Shown in pieces: positions 32,030 to 41,139 of a stretch of DNA of 64,000 bases. The stretch lies in assembly GCA_965228425.1 (NCBI GenBank), contig OZ245815.1:2976001-3040000 (forward strand), read 5' to 3'. Both the position numbers and the translations under genes were made by a program. This DNA is from JAJFJD01 sp965228425. Its GTDB lineage: Bacteria; Pseudomonadota; Alphaproteobacteria; UBA8366. Within the stretch, counting starts at the first letter, position 1, and each line of letters begins with the position of its first letter. The notes under the pieces were generated by a model. That model was given only the letters and a program-made list of their open reading frames with translations, had not been told where the DNA came from and made no database searches.

Positions 32030-32761
32030 ATGAGCGCAAATGCCAAATCCGTTGATATGACCCCGCCGAAAGAGGCGGATGTCGCCACATCCGTTGACGA
32101 CGCCATCGCCTCCCGGCGGTCGATCCGTGCCTTCTTGCCGACCCCGGTGCCCCGCCATTTGATGGAGCATATCCTGGAAGTGTCGGCGCGGGCGCCGAGC
32201 GGCACGAACATGCAGCCGTGGAAGGTTTATGTCGCCGCAGGCGCCGCGAAGGAACGCATGTCGCAGGCGATCCTGGATGCGTTCGAAGCGGGCGAGGTGC
32301 ATAAGCGGAGCTGGAAATACTACCCGGACGAATTCTTCGAACCTTACAAGTCGCGCCGCCGTAAGGTCGGCTGGGACCTCTACGGCACGCTCGGGATCGA
32401 GCGCGGCGAGACCGAGAAGATGAAGGCGGCACGGGCCCGGAACTACGTCTTTTTCGACGCGCCGGTCGGCCTGATCTTCGCCATCGACGACAAGCTAGAA
32501 ATCGGCAGTTGGCTCGACTACGGCATGTTCATGGAGAACATCATGATCTCGGCACGCGGCCATGGCCTGCACACGATCCCGCAAGCCGCTTTCAGCGACT
32601 ACCACGCGATAATCCGGGAACATCTGGGCATCCCCGAGGATCACACGATCATTTGCGGCATGTCGGTGGGCTATGCGGATTTGGACGCGCAGGTGAACCA
32701 GTTCAGCACCGAGCGCGCGCCGGTAGAGGGTTTCGCGACCTTTATCGATTATCCGGCTTAG
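32030..32761 (+). CDS. Nitroreductase-family protein
   Basis: A 243-residue FMN-dependent reductase. The N terminus carries ASRRSIRAFLPTPVPRHLMEHILEVSARAPSGTNMQPWK, the FMN-phosphate site of nitroreductases; later SWLDYGMFMENIMISARGHGLHTIPQA and CGMSVGYAD complete the fold. The start is the ATG at 32030 after AAGGACG. Divergent from the DAHP synthase leader, and its last 20 bp overlap the opposing gene at 32742. Physiological substrate unknown (nitroaromatics, quinones or others). Confidence 0.92.
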   Translation: MSANAKSVDMTPPKEADVATSVDDAIASRRSIRAFLPTPVPRHLMEHILEVSARAPSGTNMQPWKVYVAAGAAKERMSQAILDAFEAGEVHKRSWKYYPDEFFEPYKSRRRKVGWDLYGTLGIERGETEKMKAARARNYVFFDAPVGLIFAIDDKLEIGSWLDYGMFMENIMISARGHGLHTIPQAAFSDYHAIIREHLGIPEDHTIICGMSVGYADLDAQVNQFSTERAPVEGFATFIDYPA

Positions 32762-33566
32762 GCGGGGGTACGCGTGGGGGTAAGGCCGCCGTTTGCGCCC
32801 GGCTGTATCGCCGGAAATGAGTCAGCAACTGCCTGACATCTGGGTTGAGTGCGTCCCACAACGCCATCTGTGATGGCGATTGCCGGCGCATGTGGTGCCG
32901 GAAGTCCGCGCAGTACCGGTTTTCCATGCGCCGCCTGAACAGGACGATGGAGCGGGACTTCTTCGGCACGTCGAAATCCTGGTAAGCCTGTTCCTCGAAC
33001 AGCGACGCCTCGCATTCGAGGTCCAACTGTCGGCCCGTCGCGATACGGCCCTGCAGATGCTGCCCGCCATGGCCCGCCAACTCGTGAACGATGATGGCGG
33101 CCAGTTCCGGCACCGGCCATTTGACGCCGAACTGGTTGATCACCACGACGAATTCCTTGCCGTCGCTCAACTTCACGCCGCGCTTGCGGAGGAAGTCCGG
33201 GAGGAAGAGGGCCACGTTCTGCGTGTTCAGGCCGGTGCGGCTACGGAAATTGTTCGGAAAATACGCCAGAAGGACGAGACCACGTCGTTTCAGGGCGTCG
33301 ATCCGGCGGGCATTGCGGGGGGACCGGTCGTAGATCAACTCGATCGCGGCGGCGATCTTGTCGAGGCTTTCCGCCGCCGGCGGTACGGAGACATCGAACC
33401 GACTGTTGGTGGTCGGGGCGAAGGCCATCAGCCGCATGCCGCGATGGACGCGATCCATCACCGGGTCGGCATGGCCGATCTCGGTCGGCAGCAAGACTCC
33501 CCAGAGTCCGCCGAGAATCAGGCAAAGTCGGGCAATCCGGCCATTGATGAATGACAGACGAGGCAT
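32742..33566 (-). CDS. Exported protein with HELAGH motif
   Basis: A 274-residue protein with a signal peptide (basic start, LCLILGGLWGVLL). The mature domain centres on PELAAIIVHELAGHGGQHLQGR near residues 155-176, reminiscent of zinc peptidase helices though spaced H-E-x-x-x-H rather than HExxH. A further LECEASLFEEQAYQDF might supply a Glu ligand, as in gluzincins. A periplasmic peptidase-like role is plausible but unproven. The proline-rich C-terminal tail is in the overlap with the nitroreductase gene. Confidence 0.6.
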   Translation of the reverse strand: MPRLSFINGRIARLCLILGGLWGVLLPTEIGHADPVMDRVHRGMRLMAFAPTTNSRFDVSVPPAAESLDKIAAAIELIYDRSPRNARRIDALKRRGLVLLAYFPNNFRSRTGLNTQNVALFLPDFLRKRGVKLSDGKEFVVVINQFGVKWPVPELAAIIVHELAGHGGQHLQGRIATGRQLDLECEASLFEEQAYQDFDVPKKSRSIVLFRRRMENRYCADFRHHMRRQSPSQMALWDALNPDVRQLLTHFRRYSRAQTAALPPRVPPPKPDNR

Positions 33567-33665
33567 AATTGAGGATTGTAGGGAGCGGGGATTAACGTGA
33601 GGTTGATGCCCAGCCTATACGTGTCGGATTTGCAGGGATCGAGACCCAAAAGGAGAGAATTTCAC

Positions 33666-34370
33666 ATGGCCAAGAAAGAAGCAGCAGTGATTGTCGGAAG
33701 CGGCCGGGGGCTCAGCGCGTCGTTGGCGCGTCTGTTCGCCCGCGAGGGGATACAGGTATCCCTGGCGGCCCGGGACGTGGATAAGCTCGCGGATCTGGCC
33801 AACGAAACCGAGGCCGCGGTCTATCCCTGCGACGCGAGCCAGCCGGCGGATGTCGAGAAGCTTTTCGCCGGCCTGGTGGAAAGCGGCGGCGTGCCGGATA
33901 TCGTGGTCTACAACGCCAGCAACCGCGGGGGCCGCGGCCCGATCGTCGACCTCGACCCCGAGGCGGTGCGCCAAGCGATTCTGGTGACCTGCTATGGCGG
34001 CTTCCTCGTCGGGCAGGTGGCTGCGCGGCTCATGATGGAGCGAGGCCAAGGCACGATCCTGTTTACCGGCGCATCGGCGAGCTACAAGGGCTATCCAAAC
34101 TCGTCCTCTTTCGCGATGGGCAAGTTCGGACTGCGCGGGTTGGCGCAGAGCATGGCGCGGGAACTCGCCCCCAAGAATATCCATGTGGCGCATTTTCCGA
34201 TCGACGGCGGGATCCGCCAAGGCGACGACGATCCGCGGATCGAAGGACGGCCGGAAGACGGCTTGCTCCATCCGGATGCGATCGCCGAAACCTATCTGCA
34301 TGTGCATCGTCAGCACCGCAGCGCTTGGAGCTGGGAGGTCGAACTCCGGCCCTGGACCGAATCCTTCTAG
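33666..34370 (+). CDS. SDR-fold protein with FxxxK in place of YxxxK
   Basis: A 234-residue short-chain dehydrogenase-like protein. The nucleotide motif is GSGRGLSASLARLF and the expected NNAG appears as VYNASN. At the catalytic position the sequence is SSSFAMGKFGLRGL, so the usual Tyr is Phe while Lys is kept. This variant occurs in a recognisable proteobacterial subgroup; activity by the normal mechanism is doubtful. The start is the ATG at 33666 with AAAGGAGAG upstream. It is divergent from the 32742 gene and faces the serine hydrolase at 34380. Confidence 0.83.
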   Translation: MAKKEAAVIVGSGRGLSASLARLFAREGIQVSLAARDVDKLADLANETEAAVYPCDASQPADVEKLFAGLVESGGVPDIVVYNASNRGGRGPIVDLDPEAVRQAILVTCYGGFLVGQVAARLMMERGQGTILFTGASASYKGYPNSSSFAMGKFGLRGLAQSMARELAPKNIHVAHFPIDGGIRQGDDDPRIEGRPEDGLLHPDAIAETYLHVHRQHRSAWSWEVELRPWTESF

Positions 34371-34379
34371 GGCAGCAGT

Positions 34380-35498
34380 CTAGCGGATACTCGCCATCAT
34401 GCGGCCGGCGAATTCGTCGATCTTGTTCTGATCGATCCAGCGGGCGACCACCACAAGGTCCAGCGCCGGATCGAGCCAAATGATGCTGGTGCCTGCGCCG
34501 ACGGCGAAGAAGCTGCTTTCCGGCGCATTGGCGTAGTAGGACCGGTCCGGGTTGAGCCACCAGAGCAAGCCGTAGCCCGCGTTGATGTCGCAGGGCGCGT
34601 GCAGGGCGTCGACATAATCGGCGGGCAGAATTTCGGCGCCTTGCCATTGCCCGTTCTGCAGGATCAATTGCCCGACGCGGGCGTGATCGAGCGTGCTGAT
34701 CCAAAGACCGCCGCCCCAATGCGAGCCGCCGGGCACCGATTGCATCTCGCTGCCGTCCAACTCGATGGTGGAATTGCGGTATCCGTGCCATTCCCAGTCG
34801 CTGGACGCGCCGATCGGGTCCATTACGCGCTCGCGCAGGACGTCGGGCAGGGGCCGCCGGAAAAGCTGCATCAGCGACAGCGAGAAGCGATTGACCCGGA
34901 CGTCGTTGTATTCCCAATAGGTTCCCGGCGCCTGCAAGTCGCGGTGCTGTCCCTTCCGCGAGTTATCCGCCCCGGCGCCGACCTGCCGGTTACGGTCGAT
35001 CAGGTCCGACTTGGTCCACAGTTCGCCTTCCCACTCGCTGGTCTGGGTCAGCATGTGCCGCCAGGTGATGCCGCGGTTCTGCGGCGCGGCATAGCCGTCG
35101 TCGAGCGCGTAGTCGTGGATCGGATCGTCCAGGTCGTTGATCAGCTTGTCCTTGAGAGCGATGCCCGTCAGGATCGAGAGATAACTCTTGGCGATGCTAA
35201 AGGTCATGTCCGCGCGGGCGACGTCGCCCCAGGCCGCGACGAACTTGCCGCCGCGCATCACGACCCCGTTCGGCCCGGTGCGGGGCTTGGTAGGACCCAG
35301 GACTTCGTTCCAGGGCGGCGGTTCGATATCGCCTGATGCGGCGAGGCCCTCGCTCAGGTCGTAAGGCCAGGGCGTTTCCGCCTCGGTCTCCGCATATTGG
35401 ATAGCGTCCTGTAGTTTTTCGGGATCAAATCCACAATCCGCCGGGTCGGCACAGGTCATCGGATCGATTGCGCCGGCGATATCCCTCAAGTCGTCCAT
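34380..35498 (-). CDS. Serine hydrolase, class C beta-lactamase fold
   Basis: A 372-residue protein without a signal peptide. Nucleophile motif SIAK (S-x-x-K) lies in MTFSIAKSYLSILTGIAL near residue 100, the second element is YND in TYWEYNDVRVNRFSL near 193, and GGSHWGGGLWIS and FFAVGAGTSIIWLDP resemble the KTG/HxG region. It is thus likely an intracellular esterase or amidase rather than an antibiotic-degrading enzyme. It is divergent from an enoyl-CoA hydratase and LLM pair, which may be functionally linked. Confidence 0.87.
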   Translation of the reverse strand: MDDLRDIAGAIDPMTCADPADCGFDPEKLQDAIQYAETEAETPWPYDLSEGLAASGDIEPPPWNEVLGPTKPRTGPNGVVMRGGKFVAAWGDVARADMTFSIAKSYLSILTGIALKDKLINDLDDPIHDYALDDGYAAPQNRGITWRHMLTQTSEWEGELWTKSDLIDRNRQVGAGADNSRKGQHRDLQAPGTYWEYNDVRVNRFSLSLMQLFRRPLPDVLRERVMDPIGASSDWEWHGYRNSTIELDGSEMQSVPGGSHWGGGLWISTLDHARVGQLILQNGQWQGAEILPADYVDALHAPCDINAGYGLLWWLNPDRSYYANAPESSFFAVGAGTSIIWLDPALDLVVVARWIDQNKIDEFAGRMMASIR

Positions 35499-35583
35499 TT
35501 GTCCGCTCTCCCCTTCACCGAATAGTATCCGTTAGGCCGCGACGGCATGTGTCAAAGAATGAACCGAATTGGTGGAGGGAACA

Positions 35584-36381
35584 ATGGCGACGGAAACGCA
35601 ATCGGATGCATCAAGCCCGGTTCTACTGGACTTCGACGATCGTGGCGATGCCGGCCGCATCGCGCGAATTACCTTCAACAATCCGGAGAAGCGGAATGCG
35701 CTCGGCCTCGCAGGCAAGGAGAAGTTCATCGAGGTGATGACGGGCCTCAAGCACGACGAAAGCCTACGCGCGGTCGTTTTGACCGGGGCCGGCGACCGGT
35801 CCTTCGTCGGCGGGACCAATCTCGCCGAGATGGCGAATTTCGACCTCGACGACGCCGAAGGCTCCTCGACGAAGACTCATCGTGTGTGCGATGCGGTGCG
35901 CACATTTCCGGTGCCGGTGATTGCCCGGATCAACGGCTACTGCTTCGGCTCCGGCATGGAGATCGCCGCCTGCGCCGACATGCGGGTCGGTGCGGATCAC
36001 GCCAAGTTCGGCATGCCCGAGACCCGCTTCGGCATCCCATCCGGCATGGAGGCGTCGATCCTGCCGCAAATCATCGGCTGGGGTAAGGCGGTCGAATTGG
36101 TGCTGACCGGCGACCATATCGATGCGGACGAAGCCTATCGCATCGGATTCCTGCAGCGCCTGGTGCCGACGGCGGGGTTGGACGATGCGGTGGAGAGCTG
36201 GATTCAGTCATTGCTGGCGTGCGGCCCGTTGGCGGTGCGGATCCAGAAACGCCTGATCATCGATTGGGACCGGATGTCGACGACCGACGGCGCCCGGGCG
36301 GGCATCCAGGCTTACGTGGACTCGTACCGGACCGACGAGCCCAAGCGTATGATGACGGCCTTCCTGAACCGGAAGAAATAA
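35584..36381 (+). CDS. Enoyl-CoA hydratase/isomerase-family protein
   Basis: A 265-residue crotonase-fold enzyme acting on an acyl-CoA thioester. Oxyanion-hole blocks are RSFVGGTNLAEM and INGYCFGSGMEIAACADMRV, and the acidic residue in FGMPETRFGIPSG sits at the catalytic Glu region. The start is the ATG at 35584 with GGAGG seven bases upstream. It is followed after 19 bp by an LLM monooxygenase gene in the same direction. Hydratase, isomerase and hydrolase functions cannot be separated from sequence alone. Confidence 0.88.
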   Translation: MATETQSDASSPVLLDFDDRGDAGRIARITFNNPEKRNALGLAGKEKFIEVMTGLKHDESLRAVVLTGAGDRSFVGGTNLAEMANFDLDDAEGSSTKTHRVCDAVRTFPVPVIARINGYCFGSGMEIAACADMRVGADHAKFGMPETRFGIPSGMEASILPQIIGWGKAVELVLTGDHIDADEAYRIGFLQRLVPTAGLDDAVESWIQSLLACGPLAVRIQKRLIIDWDRMSTTDGARAGIQAYVDSYRTDEPKRMMTAFLNRKK

Positions 36382-36400
36382 CGGCAGAAAGAGAGCAAAA

Positions 36401-37426
36401 ATGACCGATATCCAGTTCGGCCTGATGATCCGCGGCCAGTTTCCACAGGACGAGGACATGGGCGCGCGGTTCGAGGAGATGGCGGAACAGGTCCGTCTGA
36501 TCGACCGGCTTGGCTTCGCGTCGCTAACGAAGGGGATGCATTACTCGTCGCATCCGCTGCAGGCGTTCAACCAGACCGTCTTTCATTCGCGCATGGCGGC
36601 GGAATCGCAGAACCTCCGGCTCAATTTCGGGATCATCCTGTTATCCCTGCATAAGCCCCTGGATATCGCCGAACAGCTCGCCTCGCTCGACGTCATGACG
36701 AAGGGGCGGGTGATCTTCGGCGCGGCGCTCGGCTACCGGGAGGTCGAACTGGCGGCCTTCGGCGTCGAGCGGAAGCAGATCGTCCGGCGGTTCACCGAGA
36801 ATATCGAGGCCATCAAGCGATTGTGGACCGAAGACAAAGTGTCCATGAAAGGCACCTATTTCGACCTGCTGGACGCCAATGTGTCGGTCAAACCGGTACA
36901 GAAACCGCGTCCGCCGATCTGGATCGGCGCCAACGCGGACCCGGCGATCGAGCGGGCGGCGCGGATCGGCGATTGCTGGTACGTCAATCCGCATAACCGG
37001 ATGGACACGATCCACAAGCAGATCGACGTCTACAAGCGGGCCTTGGACGACGCCGGCAAGCCCTTCCCGGAGGAGTTCCCCGGACGCCGCGAGTGTTTCG
37101 TCGCGAGCTCGCGCGAGGAGGCAATCCGGCTATGCCGGCCGTATCTCGCCAAGAAATACGAGGTTTATCACGCCTGGGGTCAGGACAAGGTGATGCCCGA
37201 GGGGGACAACGACCTGGGACTCGATTTTGACGAGTTGATCAAAGACCGCTTCTTCCTGGGCGGGCCGGACGAGGTCGCGGAACAAATCATCGACTACACG
37301 AAACAGACCGGCATCAACCATCATGTCCTGAGCTGCCAGTGGCCCGGTATGCCGCAGAACCTGGTATTGGACACGCTGCAACTGCTGGCGGAAGAGGTGT
37401 TCCCGCGCGTGCGTCAGGGCGTTTGA
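36401..37426 (+). CDS. LLM-class flavin-dependent oxidoreductase
   Basis: A 341-residue luciferase-like monooxygenase: FGLMIRGQFPQDED opening, LASLDVMTKGRVIFGAALGYREVELAAFG, RPPIWIGANADPAIERAARIGDCWYVNP, then a late FFLGGPDEVAEQIIDY. It probably uses reduced FMN. Co-oriented with the enoyl-CoA hydratase, suggesting a catabolic operon for an acyl-CoA-linked substrate. Convergent with the next LLM gene. Confidence 0.9.
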   Translation: MTDIQFGLMIRGQFPQDEDMGARFEEMAEQVRLIDRLGFASLTKGMHYSSHPLQAFNQTVFHSRMAAESQNLRLNFGIILLSLHKPLDIAEQLASLDVMTKGRVIFGAALGYREVELAAFGVERKQIVRRFTENIEAIKRLWTEDKVSMKGTYFDLLDANVSVKPVQKPRPPIWIGANADPAIERAARIGDCWYVNPHNRMDTIHKQIDVYKRALDDAGKPFPEEFPGRRECFVASSREEAIRLCRPYLAKKYEVYHAWGQDKVMPEGDNDLGLDFDELIKDRFFLGGPDEVAEQIIDYTKQTGINHHVLSCQWPGMPQNLVLDTLQLLAEEVFPRVRQGV

Positions 37427-37447
37427 CGCGGCATCCTCAGGCGTTGC

Positions 37448-38806
37448 TCACTCGGCTGCGTCCGCACTGGTTTTCCAGGCGCCGATTTCCGGTTTCGACA
37501 GGCCGAGATGGTCGCGCAGGGTATTGCCGGTGTAGTCCTTGCGGTAGATGCCGCGTTTCTGCAATTCCGGAACCACGTATTTCACGAAATCCTCGAAGGA
37601 TCCGGGCTGGTGGGTTGGCCCGATGACGAATCCGTCGCAGGCGGGAGCGGTAAACCACTCCTCCATCATGTCGGCGATTTCCTTCGGTCCGCCGATCCAT
37701 TTCGTGTTGAGCAGGCCGCGTCGGGTGATCCGCATGAAATCGCGCACCGTCGGGTTCTGGATGCCGGTCGACGTGACGCGGTCGCGGAGGGCGTGCATGC
37801 CCTGAATGCTGGCGATTTCCTCTTCGGTGAACGGCTCGTCCAGCCCTTTGGTCGCGAAATCGAAGTTGAGGGCTTCGGAAAGCAGTGAGAGCTGATCGAT
37901 GTCGGTGGTCAGCTTGTCGTAGGCGGCCTTTTTGTCCTCCGCTTCCGACTTCGACTCACCGGTCATGATGTAGGCCAGGCTCGTGATCTTCATGTGATCC
38001 GGATTCCGCCCGAGAGCGGCGGCGGACGCCTTGAGCTCCGCATAACGTTGTTTTCCTGATTCCACGTCGGGATAGACCACGAAGATCAACTCGCCCCAGC
38101 GGGCCGCGAACTGCTTGCCGCGGCCGCTCTGTCCCGCTTGGATCACGACCGGATGGCCTTGCGGCGAGCGCGGCACCGTGAACGGGCCGCGGGACTTGAG
38201 GAACTCGCCCTCATAGTCGAGCCGGCGGACTTTGTCCGGATGGGCGTAGAGGTTGTTGGCCTTATCGGCAACGATCGCGTCGTCGTCCCAGCTATCCCAA
38301 TGACCGAGAACAGCCTCCAGGAATTCGTCGGCGCGGTCGTAGCGCGTGTCGTGTTCGATGACGCCTTCGCGGCCCATATTGCGGGCTTCGTTGTCGTTGA
38401 CCGACGTGACGACATTCCAGGCGGCCCGGCCGCGCGTCATCAGATCGACCGTCTGGAACACGCGCGCCACATGAAAGGGTTCGTAGTAGGTCGTGGAATA
38501 GGTGGCGCCGAAGCCGAGTTTCTCGGTCACCGCCGCCATCGTCATCAGGCAGGCCACCGGATCCATCTTCACGCAGCGGATCCCGTTTTCCACCGTATGG
38601 GCGTGATCGCCGGAATACATGTCGGGCATGGCAAGCCGGTCGTCGAAGAAGCCGATATCGAACTTTCCGGCCTCCAGGACCCGCGCGATATGCTGGTAGT
38701 AGTCGGGCGAGTACGTGTCGGTCCGCGCGTCGGGATGCCGCCAGGACGCCGGGAGCGTCGTGCAATTCTGCGCCTGAAGGAAGGCCACGAGATTAAGTTG
38801 CCGCAT
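37448..38806 (-). CDS. NtaA/SnaA/DszA-family flavin monooxygenase
   Basis: A 452-residue FMNH2-dependent monooxygenase of the nitrilotriacetate/dibenzothiophene-sulfone group: MRQLNLVAFLQAQNC, FDIGFFDDRLAMPDMY, FGATYSTTYYEPFHVARVFQTVDLMTRGRAAWNVVTS (a family hallmark region), HPVVIQAGQSGRGKQFAARW, and CDGFVIGPTHQPGSFEDF. It needs a separate flavin reductase, which is not adjacent. Substrate unknown; members cleave C-N or C-S bonds. Confidence 0.92.
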   Translation of the reverse strand: MRQLNLVAFLQAQNCTTLPASWRHPDARTDTYSPDYYQHIARVLEAGKFDIGFFDDRLAMPDMYSGDHAHTVENGIRCVKMDPVACLMTMAAVTEKLGFGATYSTTYYEPFHVARVFQTVDLMTRGRAAWNVVTSVNDNEARNMGREGVIEHDTRYDRADEFLEAVLGHWDSWDDDAIVADKANNLYAHPDKVRRLDYEGEFLKSRGPFTVPRSPQGHPVVIQAGQSGRGKQFAARWGELIFVVYPDVESGKQRYAELKASAAALGRNPDHMKITSLAYIMTGESKSEAEDKKAAYDKLTTDIDQLSLLSEALNFDFATKGLDEPFTEEEIASIQGMHALRDRVTSTGIQNPTVRDFMRITRRGLLNTKWIGGPKEIADMMEEWFTAPACDGFVIGPTHQPGSFEDFVKYVVPELQKRGIYRKDYTGNTLRDHLGLSKPEIGAWKTSADAAE

Positions 38807-38910
38807 GGGAGCCGCCTTTCGCCGATAAAGTTCGGTCTACGGTAAAGCAAACCGGCGCGTGCGGTAAAACCGGCGGCGCGCGGTTCTTATTGGACGGCGT
38901 CGAAGGTGTT

Positions 38911-40104
38911 CTACGGGGCGACCTTGATAACGCGGCAGAACCCGCCCTCGGCCTTGATGCTGGCGCAAAGGGCCAGGGAGGCCGAGCGCGTGGGCACGGG
39001 ATCGGCCAGCAACCGATACAACGTTCGCTTCGGCGTACCCAACTCGACCGGCTGAACGGCGTATCGCGTCCGCCCTTCCAGCGAGGCGTACTGGCGCCCG
39101 AAGATCGTCCACGCGCGATCGGCCTTCTCGCGACTGGAGAAGGAGCCGATATGGACGCCATACCCGCCTTTTTTCGCCGGCTGCTTCAAGTGCGGCGGTT
39201 CGGTCTTTGGCGGCGCAGGGGTAGGCTTTTCGACCAGGGGCATGCGAAGCGCGATCGGCGTGTCGTCGCGGCTGGCCACAAGCGTCCGTTTCGACGGCGC
39301 CGGGATTTCCGCATTCGTCTTCGAGCTTTCCGACGGCCGCGTCAGGCCGAGCGGCGGATTGGTCGCAGCGACCTTCTCCGGTTGGACACGGGGCAGGCTA
39401 TTGCCGTTCTGATCCCATTTGGCGATGGCCGCGTTCGACCAGCCGCCGGGCAGCGATTCGGAACCTTCAGACGCGATGCGCGGCGTGTTCCCGGCCTTGA
39501 AGGACAACAGGGTCCGTACGACCTCCTCGCCGTTTGCATTGGTCTCGGTCGTCGACACGGTGCTGTTCAAGGCGGGGGCGTAATAGGATTCGACCTTCTG
39601 GCCGTCGCTGCGCCGGCAAAATACCGGAAAGGCCGCGAAGTCGCCGGCCGGAACCGAAACATGCCGGGGATGGCCGGTGTAACAATTCCAAACGAAGAGG
39701 GCATGCCCCCGTTCCCCGCCGACGCGAACCGCCGATTTATACGTCAGCTTGTTGCCGGCCTTGAGCGGAAACAGGCTGCCGGTCCATTCCACGATGCGGC
39801 GCTCACCGGTTGACAGGTCGGCTTTTTGCCATCGGATCGGTGGCAGCAGCGGATCGTACATCGTCGTCTGGCGGTGGCCGAGGGTGCTTTCCCAGCTGAT
39901 CAACCCATCCTGGATCGAGACGACGGTCCATTTTTCCCGAGGGTTATCGAAGACGTATTCGTCGCCCTTGGCATAGGTGGGCAGCTCCGCCGGCGGCAAG
40001 TCCGTTTGCAGCGAATCGGTAAAGGGAACCTCGGCATCGCGTTGCAGCCCACAGGCTGCAAGCAATGCTGCCAAGCAAATCGGCGACAACAGCCGACCCC
40101 ACAT
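38911..40104 (-). CDS. SPOR-domain lipoprotein
   Basis: A 397-residue predicted lipoprotein: signal ending LAALLAAC with lipobox Cys18. The middle region (about 45-200) is a beta-rich domain of unknown type with two Cys near 150-170 (VWNCYTGH, VFCRRSDG). A Pro/Lys/Ser-rich linker leads to a C-terminal SPOR domain (KKGGYGVHIGSFSSREKADRAW, ending GFCRVIKVAP), which binds denuded septal peptidoglycan. It thus likely acts in the envelope at division sites. Transcribed alone. Confidence 0.85.
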   Translation of the reverse strand: MWGRLLSPICLAALLAACGLQRDAEVPFTDSLQTDLPPAELPTYAKGDEYVFDNPREKWTVVSIQDGLISWESTLGHRQTTMYDPLLPPIRWQKADLSTGERRIVEWTGSLFPLKAGNKLTYKSAVRVGGERGHALFVWNCYTGHPRHVSVPAGDFAAFPVFCRRSDGQKVESYYAPALNSTVSTTETNANGEEVVRTLLSFKAGNTPRIASEGSESLPGGWSNAAIAKWDQNGNSLPRVQPEKVAATNPPLGLTRPSESSKTNAEIPAPSKRTLVASRDDTPIALRMPLVEKPTPAPPKTEPPHLKQPAKKGGYGVHIGSFSSREKADRAWTIFGRQYASLEGRTRYAVQPVELGTPKRTLYRLLADPVPTRSASLALCASIKAEGGFCRVIKVAP

Positions 40105-40409
40105 CGTCCCGACCTCCCACTTTCGTTACCGACACTATAGAAAATTATTTCACCGGCGTCTTCCATGACAAATAGAGCCGTGTCGGTCCGGGCCTACAGC
40201 GGCGCAAGGCAAAATTAACGGATCGCGCGTAGGCTCAAGATATTTGCTCAAGGCTTTGGTTCGGCCGGACTTTTTACCGCCGGCCCGGTTACCCGCAACA
40301 CCTTGGGCTAGAACGGAATCCTTTTCGAGTGATCATAGTCACTTCGAGTTTACTCACAAAGTGGTTCACTACCACTTGTTTGAGGGTGGAACGATTGCAC
40401 AGAGAAATC
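40105..40409. promoter_or_regulatory. Promoter-side region of the first 65-residue protein
   Basis: No credible gene. AGTGATCATAGTCACT (40328-40343, near-palindrome) and the perfect inverted repeat AAGTGGT-TCACT-ACCACTT (40359-40377) lie just before the 40410 start. A related GTGATC...GATCGTCATCAC arrangement precedes the second paralog (about 40705-40728), suggesting shared control. Confidence 0.35.
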
Positions 40410-40607
40410 ATGATCAGCGAGCAGGAAAGTTGGCGCCTGGCTAAGATGCTGATCGAAGAGCATGGGGAAAAAGCTCTTCGGCATGCCCGCAATAATGCGG
40501 AAAAGCTGCTGTTCGGCGATGATATAGAAGGCGGCGCCGCCTGGATGCGGGTGGCACGGGCGGTCGGTACGCTGCTCGAGAACCAATGGACCGGTAGAGT
40601 CCACTGA
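40410..40607 (+). CDS. 65-residue small protein, paralog A
   Basis: A 65-residue acidic/basic helical protein. Core pattern: W-x-x-A-x-x-L-I-x-x-H-G (residues 8-19), A at 27/30, G-G-A-A-W-M-R-V (41-48) and A-V near 51. It aligns without gaps to the ORF at 40793 over the full 65 residues, with the same ARML/AKMLI, HG and GG..W-x-R-V landmarks. The open frame extends to 40329 but the ATG at 40410 gives the matching length. Family resembles small alphaproteobacterial DUF proteins; function unknown. Confidence 0.65.
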   Translation: MISEQESWRLAKMLIEEHGEKALRHARNNAEKLLFGDDIEGGAAWMRVARAVGTLLENQWTGRVH

Positions 40608-40792
40608 AATCTCAGTGGATTTGCGAATTCCTTCCTAAATCTCCCATAAATCCAACAATCTGCCCGTAATCGTCTCAAATTTTTTGACGATTCTCCTGAT
40701 TTTGTGATCGGGCCGTGATCGTCATCACAGTCCGTATGGTTAAGATTTGAGAAACTATGTCTGCGCTTAACATAGCAAGGGGAAGGGTAGCC

Positions 40793-40990
40793 GTGTTCGT
40801 AAAGCCAGATGTGCACATCATCGCCAGGATGCTGATCCACCAGCATGGTGCTCAAAGCCATACGTTGGCCATCGAGAAAGCCGATGAATTGAGCGCCGAA
40901 GGGAACTCCGGTGGCTTTGCCTATTGGACGCGCGTTATCCAAGCCATCGAAGAAGAACTGGATACCCCTTTAAGCACCACGATTCACTAG
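40793..40990 (+). CDS. 65-residue small protein, paralog B
   Basis: A 65-residue paralog of the 40410 protein. A GTG at 40793 preceded by GGAAGGG (40781-40787) yields exactly the same length as paralog A and the same landmarks (ARMLIHQHG; GGFAYWTRVIQAI). The ATG at 40757 would add 12 unmatched residues, so GTG is preferred. The 185-bp gap between the two genes suggests separate promoters. Roughly a quarter to a third of residues match; function unknown. Confidence 0.65.
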   Translation: MFVKPDVHIIARMLIHQHGAQSHTLAIEKADELSAEGNSGGFAYWTRVIQAIEEELDTPLSTTIH

Positions 40991-41104
40991 GTATTCGCAG
41001 GCGGTCCGGCTTTCGGACGGCATTATTCCGCCCGCAAGGGCCTTGCATTGCAGGCAATTGGGATAAGGCGCTCGTTTCGAGTGCAGATCGATAGAAAGAC
41101 AAGA

Positions 41105-41139
41105 GAAAGCCCCGCCACAAATGGCGGGGCTTTCTTCTT
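41105..41139 (+). terminator. Strong terminator after the small-protein pair
   Basis: GAAAGCCCCGCCA and TGGCGGGGCTTTC (41105-41117, 41122-41134) form a perfect 13-bp stem with CAAA loop, followed by TTCTT. It lies 115 bp after paralog B; the intervening segment could encode the tail of a short RNA but I see no ORF. Confidence 0.88.
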
